Source: Nitrospinaceae bacterium UBA7883 (GTDB lineage Bacteria > Nitrospinota_A > UBA7883). Taken from it: 64,000 bases of DNA. The notes under the pieces are model-generated. The model searched no databases. It was not told the origin of the DNA and saw only the letters and a list, made by a program, of their open reading frames with translations. Positions 24,981 through 34,902 of the stretch are shown in pieces. The first letter of the stretch is position 1; each line of letters starts with the position of its first letter. The position numbers and the translations under genes are program-made. The stretch lies in the NCBI GenBank assembly GCA_002500605.1, contig DLRR01000012.1, positions 284,390 through 348,389 of the forward strand, in the 5' to 3' direction.

Positions 24981-25924
24981 GTTACATCTCCTATCAACAT
25001 ATGATAAAGAAGTGGTATCATTATCTCGTGGTGCCCAGTTAATGTAACTCCCTTACCTTCTCCCAGAGTAGGGCGATGGACTACGTTTACCGCTGGTCTG
25101 TAATGCTGGATCATATCCATATTAACAGCCATAAATCCGGTAGCGTTAAACCCAAGGTTTCGCGCACTGGAGAGTGCTTTAATAAAAACTTCTGGCAAGA
25201 CAACTGAGGATCCTATGTTTAGATATACTCCATCCTCTAGCTCTCCTACAATCGATGTGAGCATTTTAAAATCATTCATACTAGCTTGCCCGATTGTAGC
25301 GCCATTCACGCCTGGTCCAGCATGTACTATGTCTGTACCCAAGGCAACGTGTACTGTAATTGGCTTGTCTAACTCGTAACCACTTCCAAGTATAGAAAGG
25401 TGGCGGTATGGCATACTCTGTTCTACTATGTATTTGCCGACAGCTTCACCAAGCCCAGAATCAGAGTCGCATCTGGAAATAGCCTTATTGAAATGCTCCT
25501 GAGTTTCCGCCACCATACCGAACCTTCCAGATTTAATTTCTGAGGCTACATCCTCGCTAGTCTGACCGTGAAAAGCAATCTCTAGGTCATGGACAATTCC
25601 AGCTCCATTAAGGGCAATAGCATCTAGTATTCCTCGTTGCATCATATCTATCAATATTGGTGACAGACCCACTTTTATGACGTGTGCCCCAATCCCAGCT
25701 ACAACATGATTTCCATTTGCATTAGCAGTTTTGATTGCGCCAACAACCCTCTTCAAGTCGTTTGCCTTAAGAAAGCCAGGTAAAAGATCTGCTATTTCAC
25801 CAGACTTGGAATATTTCGCCAAGTCGGCTAACCCCTCCACCTTCACTAGACTTTTTCGGTCACTTATTGAGTAGGTATTTATTTTTTCAAAATCTGCGCG
25901 TTTAAATGGATATTTCCCTGGCAT
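24977..25924 (-). CDS. Deoxyhypusine-synthase-like protein
   Basis: A 315-residue protein of the deoxyhypusine-synthase-like fold. The recognisable stretch is GAHVIKVGLSPILIDMMQRG followed by LNGAGIVHDLEIAFHGQTSEDV, which matches the NAD-binding part of DHS. The C-terminal region, which in eukaryotic DHS carries the catalytic lysine in SWGKI, reads differently here (VVHRPTLGEGKG...TGHHEIM). Canonical deoxyhypusine formation on eIF5A is therefore unlikely, and bacteria generally lack eIF5A. Related bacterial enzymes can act on polyamines, for example homospermidine synthases. It lies 54 bp after hldE and overlaps the MBL-fold gene by 4 bp. Confidence 0.75.
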   Translation of the reverse strand: MPGKYPFKRADFEKINTYSISDRKSLVKVEGLADLAKYSKSGEIADLLPGFLKANDLKRVVGAIKTANANGNHVVAGIGAHVIKVGLSPILIDMMQRGILDAIALNGAGIVHDLEIAFHGQTSEDVASEIKSGRFGMVAETQEHFNKAISRCDSDSGLGEAVGKYIVEQSMPYRHLSILGSGYELDKPITVHVALGTDIVHAGPGVNGATIGQASMNDFKMLTSIVGELEDGVYLNIGSSVVLPEVFIKALSSARNLGFNATGFMAVNMDMIQHYRPAVNVVHRPTLGEGKGVTLTGHHEIMIPLLYHMLIGDVT

Positions 25925-25978
25925 TATTTACTCTTAATTATCAGTTCCAGATTGGATTAATCGCATGAAATAAAAAGT

Positions 25979-27469
25979 TCATTCTTGTTTATTATATTTT
26001 TTTAATATCGTGTCCAGTACGTTAGTTGTTGACCTTCCAGGAGTTAATTTAATCAGTTCCACTCTTCCTCCCGCTTTTTCAATCTCAGCCCTACCAATTA
26101 CTTGTGCAATTTTGTAGTCGGCTCCTTTAACAATAACATCAGGCTTTATCTCTTTGATTAGCTTTAATGGGGTATTTTCACCAAACAAAACAATACTGTC
26201 CACACAATCAAGGGCTGAAAGAACTTCTACTCTATCACTTTCGTTAATTAGTGGCCTTTTGTCACCTTTTAGTCGTCTAATAGATTGATCTGTATTGAGT
26301 CCGACAATGAGCACGGCACCAAAAGCTCTGGCTTTGTTAAGAAGTGATACATGGCCTGCATGCAAAAGATCAAAACAACCGTTAGTAAAAACTATCCTTT
26401 TTTTTTGCGCTCGCATTGAAGACGCGAATGAATTCACTTGTGAGATGGTCATCAATTTGGTAAGCGGAGTGTTGGAAGCCTTAATGCGGCGGAATATCTC
26501 ACTTTTACTCACTGGCCATGGCCCAAAATGGCCGACCCCTATTGCCGCCGCCAGATTAGCTATTCTAGCGGCATCCTCTAAGCAAACACCAGAAAACGTT
26601 AATGCACCGAGTATTGCAATTACAGTATCCCCTGCTCCTGATACATCAAAGATCTCCAGAGCCTCTGCAGGCAAATGCGTGCCCTCTGATAAACCAGTAT
26701 TTCCAGTAGACTTGCTATAAACATTCATACCATCCGAGCCCCTAGTAATTACCAGTTTCTTCGACCCAGTAATCTTTAATATCCTACTAGCTATCTCATG
26801 TAAGTCTTGATCATTATTAACATCAACGCTTGTAGCTGTGGATGCCTCAATCTGGTTCGGGGTTATTAGTGTGGCACCTTTATATTTGCTGTAGTCTCCA
26901 CCTTTGGGGTCTACTACGGCCTGAATTTTGGCTTTCTTGCACAAAGCAAACATCCGCTTTAAAACCCATTCTGGTACTGCACCCTTGGCATAGTCAGATA
27001 TGATTACACCACCACAGCCTTTGAGTGATTCCTCAAACCTTTTTAATAGCCTTTCACCAATTTTTCTAGAAACCGGATGTCTGTTTTCTCTATCAATCCT
27101 AAGCATCTGTTGATGCATGGAAATTATTCTTGCCTTTCTAGTAGTGGAACGAGAAGAGTCAGAAACAATACCATTTATTTTAATCCTGGATTTTTTAAGC
27201 AATGCCTTTACTGTTGCTGCATCTTTATCATACCCAACTAGGCCTACTATGCGAGTCTCCGCACCTAACGCAGCAACATTTGCAGCCACATTAGCAGCTC
27301 CACCTAAGACGTCATTTTCAGAAGTAACTTCAAATACCTGAACGGGCGCCTCGGGTGAAATACGGCCGACTGAACCATTGACATACTTGTCTATAATAAT
27401 ATCACCAGCCACCACGATAGGTTTCAGTACTGTGGTTTTAAGTAAACTGTACAACCTGTTTTCCAGCAT
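25979..27469 (-). CDS. hldE: Bifunctional heptose kinase/adenylyltransferase HldE
   Basis: Makes ADP-heptose for the LPS core by phosphorylating heptose-7-phosphate and then adenylylating heptose-1-phosphate. The N-terminal PfkB-type kinase shows VAGDIIIDKY, the NVAANVAALGAE segment and the anion hole FDVSGAGDTV. The C-terminal nucleotidyltransferase shows FTNGCFDLLHAGH with the HxGH motif, and GRSTTNVLDTI near the end. The frame is open 50 codons further upstream, but that part lies inside gmhA and has no family similarity. I therefore set the start at ATG 27469, which overlaps the gmhA stop as TGATG. This gives 496 residues, a normal HldE length. Confidence 0.94.
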   Translation of the reverse strand: MLENRLYSLLKTTVLKPIVVAGDIIIDKYVNGSVGRISPEAPVQVFEVTSENDVLGGAANVAANVAALGAETRIVGLVGYDKDAATVKALLKKSRIKINGIVSDSSRSTTRKARIISMHQQMLRIDRENRHPVSRKIGERLLKRFEESLKGCGGVIISDYAKGAVPEWVLKRMFALCKKAKIQAVVDPKGGDYSKYKGATLITPNQIEASTATSVDVNNDQDLHEIASRILKITGSKKLVITRGSDGMNVYSKSTGNTGLSEGTHLPAEALEIFDVSGAGDTVIAILGALTFSGVCLEDAARIANLAAAIGVGHFGPWPVSKSEIFRRIKASNTPLTKLMTISQVNSFASSMRAQKKRIVFTNGCFDLLHAGHVSLLNKARAFGAVLIVGLNTDQSIRRLKGDKRPLINESDRVEVLSALDCVDSIVLFGENTPLKLIKEIKPDVIVKGADYKIAQVIGRAEIEKAGGRVELIKLTPGRSTTNVLDTILKKYNKQE

Positions 27470-28110
27470 CAGATATCCAATTGTTGTTCTATAATATCGC
27501 AGATCAGATGACCGACAGTAATATGTGCTTCCTGTATCCGTGGAGTATCTTTTGTCGGGATTACTAGCGAGATACCACCCAAGCCCTTCATAGCTCCACC
27601 ATCCTTTCCAAGAAAACAAATAGTTGTTATCCCCATTTTATTTGCCTTATTCAATGCTGCGACTAGGTTTTTTGAGTCTCCAGAGGTGGATATAGCCCAA
27701 AAGATATCCCCACTCTTTCCTATGGCCTCTAGCTGACGTGCAAAAACAGCCTCGTATCCCATATCGTTAGCTATGGCTGTAATTGCTGATGTGTCTGTAG
27801 TAAGTGCAATTGCAGAAATTGCCATCCTATCTTTGCGATACCTTCCAATGAGTTCAGCAGCTATATGTTGGGCATCGGCAGCAGACCCTCCATTTCCTGC
27901 AATAATCAGCTTTCTACCCGACTCAAGGGCCTTTACACAAACCAAGGCCATTTCGACAATAACTTTGTGCAACCCAATATCTACCATGGATAATTTCACC
28001 TTGGCAGATTCTTCAAGTCCCTTTCGGACCAAATCAATGTTACTATCACTTTCCATGTTCATATCAACAAGCCCCGACACGTTTAGCAAAGGAATTACAC
28101 TTAACATCAA
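27469..28110 (-). CDS. gmhA: Sedoheptulose-7-phosphate isomerase GmhA
   Basis: First enzyme of heptose synthesis, converting sedoheptulose-7-P to heptose-7-P. The SIS domain is clear: IIAGNGGSAADAQHIAAELIGRY, then AISTSGDSKNLVAAL for phosphate binding and QEAHITVGHLICD near the C-terminus with the metal or catalytic residues. The first 16-18 residues are not typical, and Met17 or Met19 may be the true start. The stop overlaps the hldE ATG by one base, coupling the two heptose genes. Confidence 0.94.
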   Translation of the reverse strand: MMLSVIPLLNVSGLVDMNMESDSNIDLVRKGLEESAKVKLSMVDIGLHKVIVEMALVCVKALESGRKLIIAGNGGSAADAQHIAAELIGRYRKDRMAISAIALTTDTSAITAIANDMGYEAVFARQLEAIGKSGDIFWAISTSGDSKNLVAALNKANKMGITTICFLGKDGGAMKGLGGISLVIPTKDTPRIQEAHITVGHLICDIIEQQLDI

Positions 28111-28192
28111 AGTATATTATTAACAATTTAACCCCAAAACGCCTAGCGAAGTGTTTGGGTCCACTTTGAAACTGATGCCTTCTCTAAATCAG

Positions 28193-29137
28193 CTAATCTC
28201 CCTTAAGAATCTTTGAAAAATAATCTATGGTCTTTACAAGCCCTTCATCCAAAGGTACTACCGGTTCCCATTCCAAAATATTCTTCGCTCGAGTGATATC
28301 TGGTTGTCGCACTTTCGGGTCATCTTCAGGTAAAGGTTTTTGAACAATCTGGCTTTTTGTCTCAATTTTTTCAAGGACAAGTTTGGCTAAATCTAAGATA
28401 GATAGCTCCGTGGGGTTACCAAGATTTACAGGCATGTTCTCCCCAGAATAAATTAACTTAATAATTCCTATCACAAGGTCATCTACATAACAAAATGATC
28501 TGGTCTGCGATCCGTCACCATAAATTGTTATGTTTTCACCCTGCTCTGCTTGACAAATAAAATTGCACACAGCCCTACCATCCTTTACTCGCATCCTTGG
28601 GCCATATGTGTTAAATATCCTCAATATCCTCGTGTCTACACTGTAAACCCTATGGTAAGCCATTGTCATGGCCTCGGAGTATCTTTTGGCCTCGTCATAA
28701 CATGAACGCAGCCCTATAGGATTGACATTCCCCCAATACCCCTCATTCTGAGGGTGTATTGATGGATCTCCATAAACCTCTGATGTGCTCGCAAGCATAA
28801 ATGTTGCTTTATTTTGCCTAGCTAGTTCAAGGGTGTTATGTGTCCCTGCAGATCCAACAAGCATAGTTTCTATTGGAAATTCAAGGTAATCAACAGGAGA
28901 AGCAGGAGAAGCGAAGTGCATAACGTAATCAACCTTGCCATTAATCATTTCCAAGCCTTTAGAAACATCAGTTTCCAAAAACGTGAAGTTTTTTGATTTG
29001 TAGGCCAAGTTGAGATTATTAACGGATCCAGTGATTAAGTTATCTACGGCTACAACTTCATTTCCTTCGGAGAGCAGCCTGTCACATAAATGAGAACCGA
29101 TAAAACCTGCTCCACCTGTAATTACAAAGCGCGCCAT
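28193..29137 (-). CDS. UDP-glucuronate decarboxylase (UDP-xylose synthase)
   Basis: An extended SDR enzyme converting UDP-glucuronate to UDP-xylose. The 314 residues show the NAD-binding GGAGFIGSHLCD, the family STSEVYGDP with the Ser/Glu pair, and the catalytic YDEAKR. NTYGPRMRVKDGRAV and LGNPTELSILDLA are typical of UXS proteins rather than of the ArnA decarboxylase. Its start directly abuts the stop of ugd, which makes its substrate. Together they suggest that xylose or a derivative is used in LPS, capsule or exopolysaccharide. Confidence 0.92.
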   Translation of the reverse strand: MARFVITGGAGFIGSHLCDRLLSEGNEVVAVDNLITGSVNNLNLAYKSKNFTFLETDVSKGLEMINGKVDYVMHFASPASPVDYLEFPIETMLVGSAGTHNTLELARQNKATFMLASTSEVYGDPSIHPQNEGYWGNVNPIGLRSCYDEAKRYSEAMTMAYHRVYSVDTRILRIFNTYGPRMRVKDGRAVCNFICQAEQGENITIYGDGSQTRSFCYVDDLVIGIIKLIYSGENMPVNLGNPTELSILDLAKLVLEKIETKSQIVQKPLPEDDPKVRQPDITRAKNILEWEPVVPLDEGLVKTIDYFSKILKGD

Positions 29138-30436
29138 CTATATTTCCCCTTTTCCAATACCATAATATTCAAAACCCATCGATTTTTTCTTTTCAGGGTC
29201 ATAAAAGTTTCTTCCATCAAACATAACCTTACTTTTCATTAAGTCTCCAAGCCGTCTCATGTCCAACAAGCGAAATTCTCTCCATTCCGTTACCAGAATT
29301 ATGGCATCCGCATCCTTTGCACATCCATATGCGCTGTCACAATATGTTATATCTGAAATGATATCTCTCGCATTATCCATTGCCACAGGGTCATACGCTT
29401 TAATTTTTGCACCCATGCTTATCAGTTGTTGAATAATTGTCACAGATTTTGCTTCGCGCATATCATCAGTATTTGGTTTGAATGCTAAACCCAGAACACC
29501 AAATACACAGTCCTTCATATTGGGAAACCTTTTGGTGACTCTAGAAATAAAGTGGTCAACCCTTCCATCGTTGATTTTCATCACTTCTCGGAGCAAAGCA
29601 AAGTCGCATCCCAACTTACGAGCAGTCCTCTCAAGCGAAACAACATCTTTTGGAAAGCAAGACCCACCATAGCCTAGTCCAGCGTTCAAAAACTCTGGTC
29701 CTATTCGCTGATCCGCCCCCACTGCCTTGGAAACTTCAGTAACATTGGCGCCCGACTTTTCGCAAATATTTGCAATGGCATTTATAAACGATATTTTCAT
29801 GGCCAAAAAAGCATTAGATGCATATTTAATGAGTTCTGCAGAAGCCACGTCTGTAATAAAAACTGGAGCCTCAAGAGTAGCGTAAAGCTCCATAACCTTC
29901 ATTGCTGCATCTTCTGTTGATGCACCGATTACAACACGACTTGGGTTTAAAGCATCAGCTATGGCTGATCCTTCCCTCAGAAATTCTGGGTTTGAAACTA
30001 CTTCGAAATCTACATCGGTTCTCTTATTCATAAGGACTACTTTTTTAACAAAATCTCCTGTTCCTACCGGAACAGTACTCTTGTTAACAACGACCTTGTG
30101 GCCGTTAAGATTCTTTCCAATTTTCACTGCAACCGATTCCACAAACGAGAGATCAGTCTCCCCTCCATTTTTGGGTGGAGTGCCAACACAAATGAATACA
30201 ACCTCTGTATTCTGAATTGCCCAATCTACATCGGAAGTAAACCTAAGCCTTCTTTCTGCTTGATTACGCCGTACCATTTCTTCCAAACCTGGCTCGTAAA
30301 TTGGCATTACTCCTTCATTCAATCGATCAACCTTTCTCTGATCAATATCGGCACCGACAACCTCATTCCCCATGTCCGCAAAAACGGCTCCAGTAACCAA
30401 CCCCACATAACCGGTTCCAATAACACTTATTTTCAA
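29138..30436 (-). CDS. ugd: UDP-glucose 6-dehydrogenase
   Basis: Oxidises UDP-glucose to UDP-glucuronate in two NAD-dependent steps. The 432 residues have the N-terminal Rossmann motif GTGYVGLVTGAVFAD, NPEFLREGSAIAD, KYASNAFLAMKISFIN, and the catalytic cysteine in GYGGSCFPKDV near residue 260. The C-terminal domain contains GLAFKPNTDDMREA. It directly precedes the UDP-xylose synthase with no gap, so the product is handed on to that enzyme. Confidence 0.96.
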   Translation of the reverse strand: MKISVIGTGYVGLVTGAVFADMGNEVVGADIDQRKVDRLNEGVMPIYEPGLEEMVRRNQAERRLRFTSDVDWAIQNTEVVFICVGTPPKNGGETDLSFVESVAVKIGKNLNGHKVVVNKSTVPVGTGDFVKKVVLMNKRTDVDFEVVSNPEFLREGSAIADALNPSRVVIGASTEDAAMKVMELYATLEAPVFITDVASAELIKYASNAFLAMKISFINAIANICEKSGANVTEVSKAVGADQRIGPEFLNAGLGYGGSCFPKDVVSLERTARKLGCDFALLREVMKINDGRVDHFISRVTKRFPNMKDCVFGVLGLAFKPNTDDMREAKSVTIIQQLISMGAKIKAYDPVAMDNARDIISDITYCDSAYGCAKDADAIILVTEWREFRLLDMRRLGDLMKSKVMFDGRNFYDPEKKKSMGFEYYGIGKGEI

Positions 30437-30517
30437 TGCATTATCCTAATGAATAGAAATTAGCCAACCATTATATCTGACATCATTCAACATAATCCAA
30501 TCGTTGATCACAACTTT

Positions 30518-33157
30518 TCAAGCCATTTGTTTCAAGTGGTTTCGTAGCTTTTCTGCTATTGCTGTGTGACCTTCAAGTTTCTTTCTGTTATCCTCTACCA
30601 CATCCGGCGGTGCGTTATTAACAAACTTTTTATTTGATAGTTTTTTCCTAAACATTTCGATTTCCTGCTCTGCCTTAGCAAGCTCCTTTTCTATTTTGGC
30701 AATGCGGTCACTTTTATCAGCAAGCCCAGACAGGTCAACAAAAACCTCTACCGCCCCAGCAACCCCCGAGCCGCAGTTTTTAGGTCTATCATCACGGCTG
30801 TCTATTAGTGTCGCAGTTACGTTTGCTAACTTATTGACAAATGGCAATTGGCGCTCAAGTGCTTGTAGAAGCACTTCATTTTCAGAGAATATGCGAGCAT
30901 TAAGCAATTGGCTTGGCTTTACAGCGTGCTCACCTCTAATATTACGGATAGCTACAGTGGTAGCCATTATCACGTTCATTTCTCTCTCGATATCTTCATC
31001 TATCCGGCCTTTATCCACTGTTGGGTAGGGAGCATGACAAATAAGACCTCCTTTTGGCTTTATCCTCTGCCATATTTCTTCAGTGATAAACGGCATGATT
31101 GGCGATAAAGTTCGTAGAATAACCTCTAATGTGTGAGTTAGGACTGCTCTAGCAACATCCCCACCAGGTTCAGCACCACTTAACCTCGGCTTTATTAATT
31201 CAAGATACCAGTCACAAAATTCCCGCCAAATGAAATGATACAGGTGGTTTGCAGCATCGTTGAACCTGTATAAGTCAAAGGATTCCCTGACTAGGCTGAT
31301 GGTTCTATTCAGTCTTGACAGTATCCACTTATCCGAAAGGTCTAGATCGTTATCATCAAACTTAACATCGGAAAAGTCAAACCCTTCAAGGTTCATCAAA
31401 GCGAACCGAGATGCATTCCAAAGTTTATTTGTAAAATTTCGATAGCCTTCTATCCTTTCGGCCGACAGCTTAATATCACGGCCTTGGGCTGCTAGTGCTG
31501 TCAGAGTCATTCGCAGAGAGTCAGAGCCGTATTGTGACATCACTGTAAGTGGATCAATGGTGTTTCCTCTGGACTTACTCATTTTTTGTCCATCTGCATC
31601 TCGGACAAGTGCATGGATATATACATCTCTGAATGGAACATCACCCATGAAGCGCAGACCCATCATTATCATCCTGGCAACCCAAAAAAAGATAATATCA
31701 AAGGATGTCACTAATGTTGTTGTGGGATAAAATGTCCTTAGCTCCTGTGTATTGTCTGGCCATCCCATGGTAGAAAATGGCCAAAGTGCCGAAGAAAACC
31801 ATGTATCGAGAACATCGCTTTCTTGATCCAACTCGTTAGAACCACACTTTACACATTTCTTTGGGTCATCGCGTAGTACCATCAGGTCACCACATTCTCT
31901 ACAAGTCCATGCTGGAATACGATGTCCCCACCATATTTGTCTGCTGATGCACCAATCACGAATGTTTCTCATCCAATCAAAATAGGTATTTTCCCACTGT
32001 TTGGGCACAAAGCGTATTCTGCCATCCTCGACAGCCTCAATCGCTTCTTTAGCCAAAGGTTCTACTTTTACAAACCATTGGTTAGAAACATTGGGTTCAA
32101 CCACTGTGTGACAACGATAACAGGTCCCCACCGAATGCATGTGTGGCTCCACTTTTTCCAAATAACCAAGCTTATCTAGGTTTTTAACAACGTTCTCTCT
32201 CGCTACATACCGATCCAAACCAGCAAAACTTTCGCCTGCAGCTGGTGTCATTGTTCCATCATCGGCAATTACCTTTATCATCCCAAGTTTGTGTTTTTCA
32301 CCAAGTACAAAGTCGTTGGGATCATGAGCTGGTGTAACCTTTAGAGCACCTGAACCCAATGAAATATCGACGTATTCATCAGCGATAACCGGTATGGAGC
32401 GATCCATCAGGGGCAGTACAACATTTTTCCCAATAAAGCCTGCATACCTAGCATCGTCAGGATGAACAGCAACAGCAGTGTCACCCAGCATGGTTTCTGG
32501 CCGGGTCGTTGCTATGATCAACTCTCCAGGACCATCCTCCATCGGGTATCTGATATGCCACATGTGGCCATCACTGTCTGCATATTCTACTTCCAGGTCG
32601 GAGAGGGCAGTATGGCATCTTGGACACCAATTAATCATATATTCACCACGATAAATCAAGCCATCTTCATGTAACGATACAAAGACCTCTCGCACTGCAC
32701 GAGACAAACCTTCATCCATTGTAAATCTTTCGCGATCCCAGTCACATGACGCACCAAGGCTTTTTAACTGGTTTACTATTGCATCTCCATACTCTGACTT
32801 CCATTCCCAAACCTTTTCAACAAACTGTTCACGGCCAAGCTCATTCCGATCAATGTTTTTCTTCATTAGTTGGCGTTCAACAACATTTTGTGTCGCAATT
32901 CCAGCATGGTCAGTTCCTGGCACCCACAAAGCGTTATATCCGTCCATCCTTTTAAAACGTATAAGGATATCCTGCAGAGTATTGTTTAGAGCATGCCCTA
33001 TATGTAAAATACCTGTTACATTAGGAGGTGGAATTACAATTGAGTACGGTTCATTTTGAGATTGGGCACTGGCAGCAAAGGCGGCCGAGTCAAGCCAAGT
33101 TTTACTCCAATTTTTCTCGACCTCTTTTGGATCATACTGTTTGGGCAGTTTTTTCAA
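30518..33157 (-). CDS. valS: Valyl-tRNA synthetase
   Basis: Class Ia synthetase charging tRNA-Val. The 879 residues contain the HIGH motif at 52-55 (GILHIGHALNNT), the editing domain with TTRPETMLGDTAVAVHP, cysteine pairs of a zinc-like knuckle (WTCRECG...CVKCG), the DTWFSSALWPF active-site strand and the KMSKS motif in GQKMSKSRGNTIDP near residue 530. The anticodon-binding and C-terminal coiled-coil domains are complete. The N-terminus (MKKLPKQYDPKEVEKNW) is standard. It is separated from phoU by 274 bp and appears to be a single-gene unit. Confidence 0.98.
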   Translation of the reverse strand: MKKLPKQYDPKEVEKNWSKTWLDSAAFAASAQSQNEPYSIVIPPPNVTGILHIGHALNNTLQDILIRFKRMDGYNALWVPGTDHAGIATQNVVERQLMKKNIDRNELGREQFVEKVWEWKSEYGDAIVNQLKSLGASCDWDRERFTMDEGLSRAVREVFVSLHEDGLIYRGEYMINWCPRCHTALSDLEVEYADSDGHMWHIRYPMEDGPGELIIATTRPETMLGDTAVAVHPDDARYAGFIGKNVVLPLMDRSIPVIADEYVDISLGSGALKVTPAHDPNDFVLGEKHKLGMIKVIADDGTMTPAAGESFAGLDRYVARENVVKNLDKLGYLEKVEPHMHSVGTCYRCHTVVEPNVSNQWFVKVEPLAKEAIEAVEDGRIRFVPKQWENTYFDWMRNIRDWCISRQIWWGHRIPAWTCRECGDLMVLRDDPKKCVKCGSNELDQESDVLDTWFSSALWPFSTMGWPDNTQELRTFYPTTTLVTSFDIIFFWVARMIMMGLRFMGDVPFRDVYIHALVRDADGQKMSKSRGNTIDPLTVMSQYGSDSLRMTLTALAAQGRDIKLSAERIEGYRNFTNKLWNASRFALMNLEGFDFSDVKFDDNDLDLSDKWILSRLNRTISLVRESFDLYRFNDAANHLYHFIWREFCDWYLELIKPRLSGAEPGGDVARAVLTHTLEVILRTLSPIMPFITEEIWQRIKPKGGLICHAPYPTVDKGRIDEDIEREMNVIMATTVAIRNIRGEHAVKPSQLLNARIFSENEVLLQALERQLPFVNKLANVTATLIDSRDDRPKNCGSGVAGAVEVFVDLSGLADKSDRIAKIEKELAKAEQEIEMFRKKLSNKKFVNNAPPDVVEDNRKKLEGHTAIAEKLRNHLKQMA

Positions 33158-33333
33158 GTACCGCTCTCCTATAGGGTTTATCCGATTTGATAAAAAGTGG
33201 ATTATATCAGAATGGTTGAACGATTCCTGTTCTATATGAATTAAACCAAAACAACCTACCTATGATGGAAGAAACCACTTCATAAGATTATTGTAAAATA
33301 GACACGTCCGCAATCAAAAGCAACAAAGATATT

Positions 33334-33351
33334 AAAAACCCGGTGGGGTTT
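33334..33351 (-). terminator. Possible intrinsic terminator of the pst-phoU operon
   Basis: On the minus strand AAACCC, loop CACC, GGGTTT, followed by more T (complement of 33334-33338), about 80 bp after the phoU stop. The stem is only six pairs but the T-run is in place. It lies in the otherwise featureless 274-bp gap before valS. Confidence 0.5.
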
Positions 33352-33431
33352 CCGCAACTCTTTATGCAAGCATTATAATTGTGGACATTATCCGGGCAAA
33401 AAGTAATCCAAGCATGATCTTTAACCGTAAG

Positions 33432-34091
33432 TCAAATCTCTATAAACTCGCCCGTTCTGATGTAGAGAAGATACGACGCTACCGATTTAATCTTATCACC
33501 CAGATTTTCAATGTGTTTAACTATACGAATTAACCGAATAATTTTCCTTCTATCTCCGGATTGGGAAAGTAAATTCTCATGAGCAGTGTAGTTAGCGCTG
33601 TTTATGTTTTGGTCTATTTCCTGGATAAAAGATAAAGCGTGCCCATTCACATCCTCTCCATCCAGAATATCCACAGTTTTTTCTAACATTACAACGCAGT
33701 TTTGCAACATTGAATCAAGCAAAATTTTTGTCTCATCATATATTGACTCTGGGTCGCTTTCCACCAACTTTAGCCAGTTAACGGCCACATGCTGCATTAT
33801 ATCTAGCATGGATTCAAGTTCATGCACCACCACCGCATCACATACAACTGCACGCTTCAAAACACCTGCCAGAAATAATTTGCCAACAATATTGGAAAGG
33901 TGTTCAATTATCCTTATCGTCTCCATATCAGAGTTAGCCTCAAGCGAGAGCACCTTTTCAACCATTTTATTAGAATCCCCTTCACCACCTATAATATGTA
34001 GGCATAATCTGCAGGCTTCTTGTGCATCAACGAGAAGGGTGCGCAAATCGCTTTTTGTTTTGTTTAATTCATCAAGGATAATTTTTGTCAC
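33432..34091 (-). CDS. phoU: Phosphate-transport regulator PhoU
   Basis: A 219-residue, all-helical protein of the PhoU family that links the Pst transporter to the PhoR kinase and dampens the phosphate-starvation response. Two similar three-helix repeats can be seen, with acidic metal-binding-like patches such as EANSDMETIRIIEHLSNI in the first and EIDQNINSANYTAHENLL in the second. Similarity to PhoU is moderate by eye, but its position as last gene of phoB-phoR-pstC-pstA-pstB-phoU is decisive. Start is GTG 34091. Confidence 0.87.
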   Translation of the reverse strand: MTKIILDELNKTKSDLRTLLVDAQEACRLCLHIIGGEGDSNKMVEKVLSLEANSDMETIRIIEHLSNIVGKLFLAGVLKRAVVCDAVVVHELESMLDIMQHVAVNWLKLVESDPESIYDETKILLDSMLQNCVVMLEKTVDILDGEDVNGHALSFIQEIDQNINSANYTAHENLLSQSGDRRKIIRLIRIVKHIENLGDKIKSVASYLLYIRTGEFIEI

Positions 34092-34118
34092 GAACTAAAT
34101 TTCCTAATATCAGGTTGT

Positions 34119-34895
34119 TTAACTGAACTTACCAACAATATAATCACGCGTCAACTTTTCGGACGGTTTGCTAAAAATATTCTCTGTCATGTCATACTCC
34201 ACAAGCTCGCCTTCGTACAAAAATGCAGTTCGTGCTGCTACGCGTTGGGCTTGCTGCATGTTGTGAGTAACGATAATAACAGTGTGGTCTAATGCAAGGT
34301 CCAATATCATACTTTCTAATAGCTGGGTAGCCTTGGGATCAAGAGATGAGCATGGCTCGTCTAACAGTAATATTTCTGGAGCGTTTATTATTGCACGAGC
34401 AACACACAGACGTTGCTGTTGCCCACCGGACAGTGATGTAGAAAGGTTGTCAAGCCTGTCTTTAACCTCATCCCATAAGGCAGCGCGCGTGAGGGCATGT
34501 CTAAGTTTTTCGTTGACCTCGTCCTTGTCTGTCACATTAATTCCCCTAAGTGGCATAGTGACATCCTGACGAATTGTTTTGCCGGAAAAAGGAACCGGTT
34601 TTTGCATTACGTAACCAACCCTCTCTCCACGCAGTAAACAAAGCTCATATTGGTTTAAGGCTAAAACATTAGTTCCGTCTGCTAGAAGTATTGACCCTTC
34701 ATAGACACACCCAAATTCATCATTTAGCCTATTCAAACTTTTAAGAAATGTCGACTTGCCACAGCCAGAAGGACCAATAATAGCCGTAACTTCATTTCGA
34801 GCCACAGCTATGCTAACCTTTTTACACCCTTCCACACCATTGGGGTAAGTAATAGACAAAGCTTTGGTTACCAAAGCTTTTTTTTCTACTTCCAT
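34119..34895 (-). CDS. pstB: Phosphate ABC transporter ATPase PstB
   Basis: Energy-coupling ATPase of the high-affinity phosphate importer. It carries Walker A GPSGCGKSTFLKSLNRLND, where the LNRLND stretch is a PstB hallmark, Q-loop VMQKPVPFSG, signature LSGGQQQRLCVARA, Walker B ILLLDEPCSSLDP and the H-loop IIVTHNMQQAQR. I choose ATG 34895 because AGAGGTGA lies 7 nt upstream; a GTG one codon earlier is also open. It is 7 bp downstream of pstA. Confidence 0.95.
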   Translation of the reverse strand: MEVEKKALVTKALSITYPNGVEGCKKVSIAVARNEVTAIIGPSGCGKSTFLKSLNRLNDEFGCVYEGSILLADGTNVLALNQYELCLLRGERVGYVMQKPVPFSGKTIRQDVTMPLRGINVTDKDEVNEKLRHALTRAALWDEVKDRLDNLSTSLSGGQQQRLCVARAIINAPEILLLDEPCSSLDPKATQLLESMILDLALDHTVIIVTHNMQQAQRVAARTAFLYEGELVEYDMTENIFSKPSEKLTRDYIVGKFS

Positions 34896-34902
34896 CACAA
34901 AA

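Noticed and set aside
27470..27619. 50-codon N-terminal extension of hldE
   Set aside because: It lies wholly inside gmhA and is low in family similarity. The ATG at 27469 overlaps the gmhA stop and gives the normal length.
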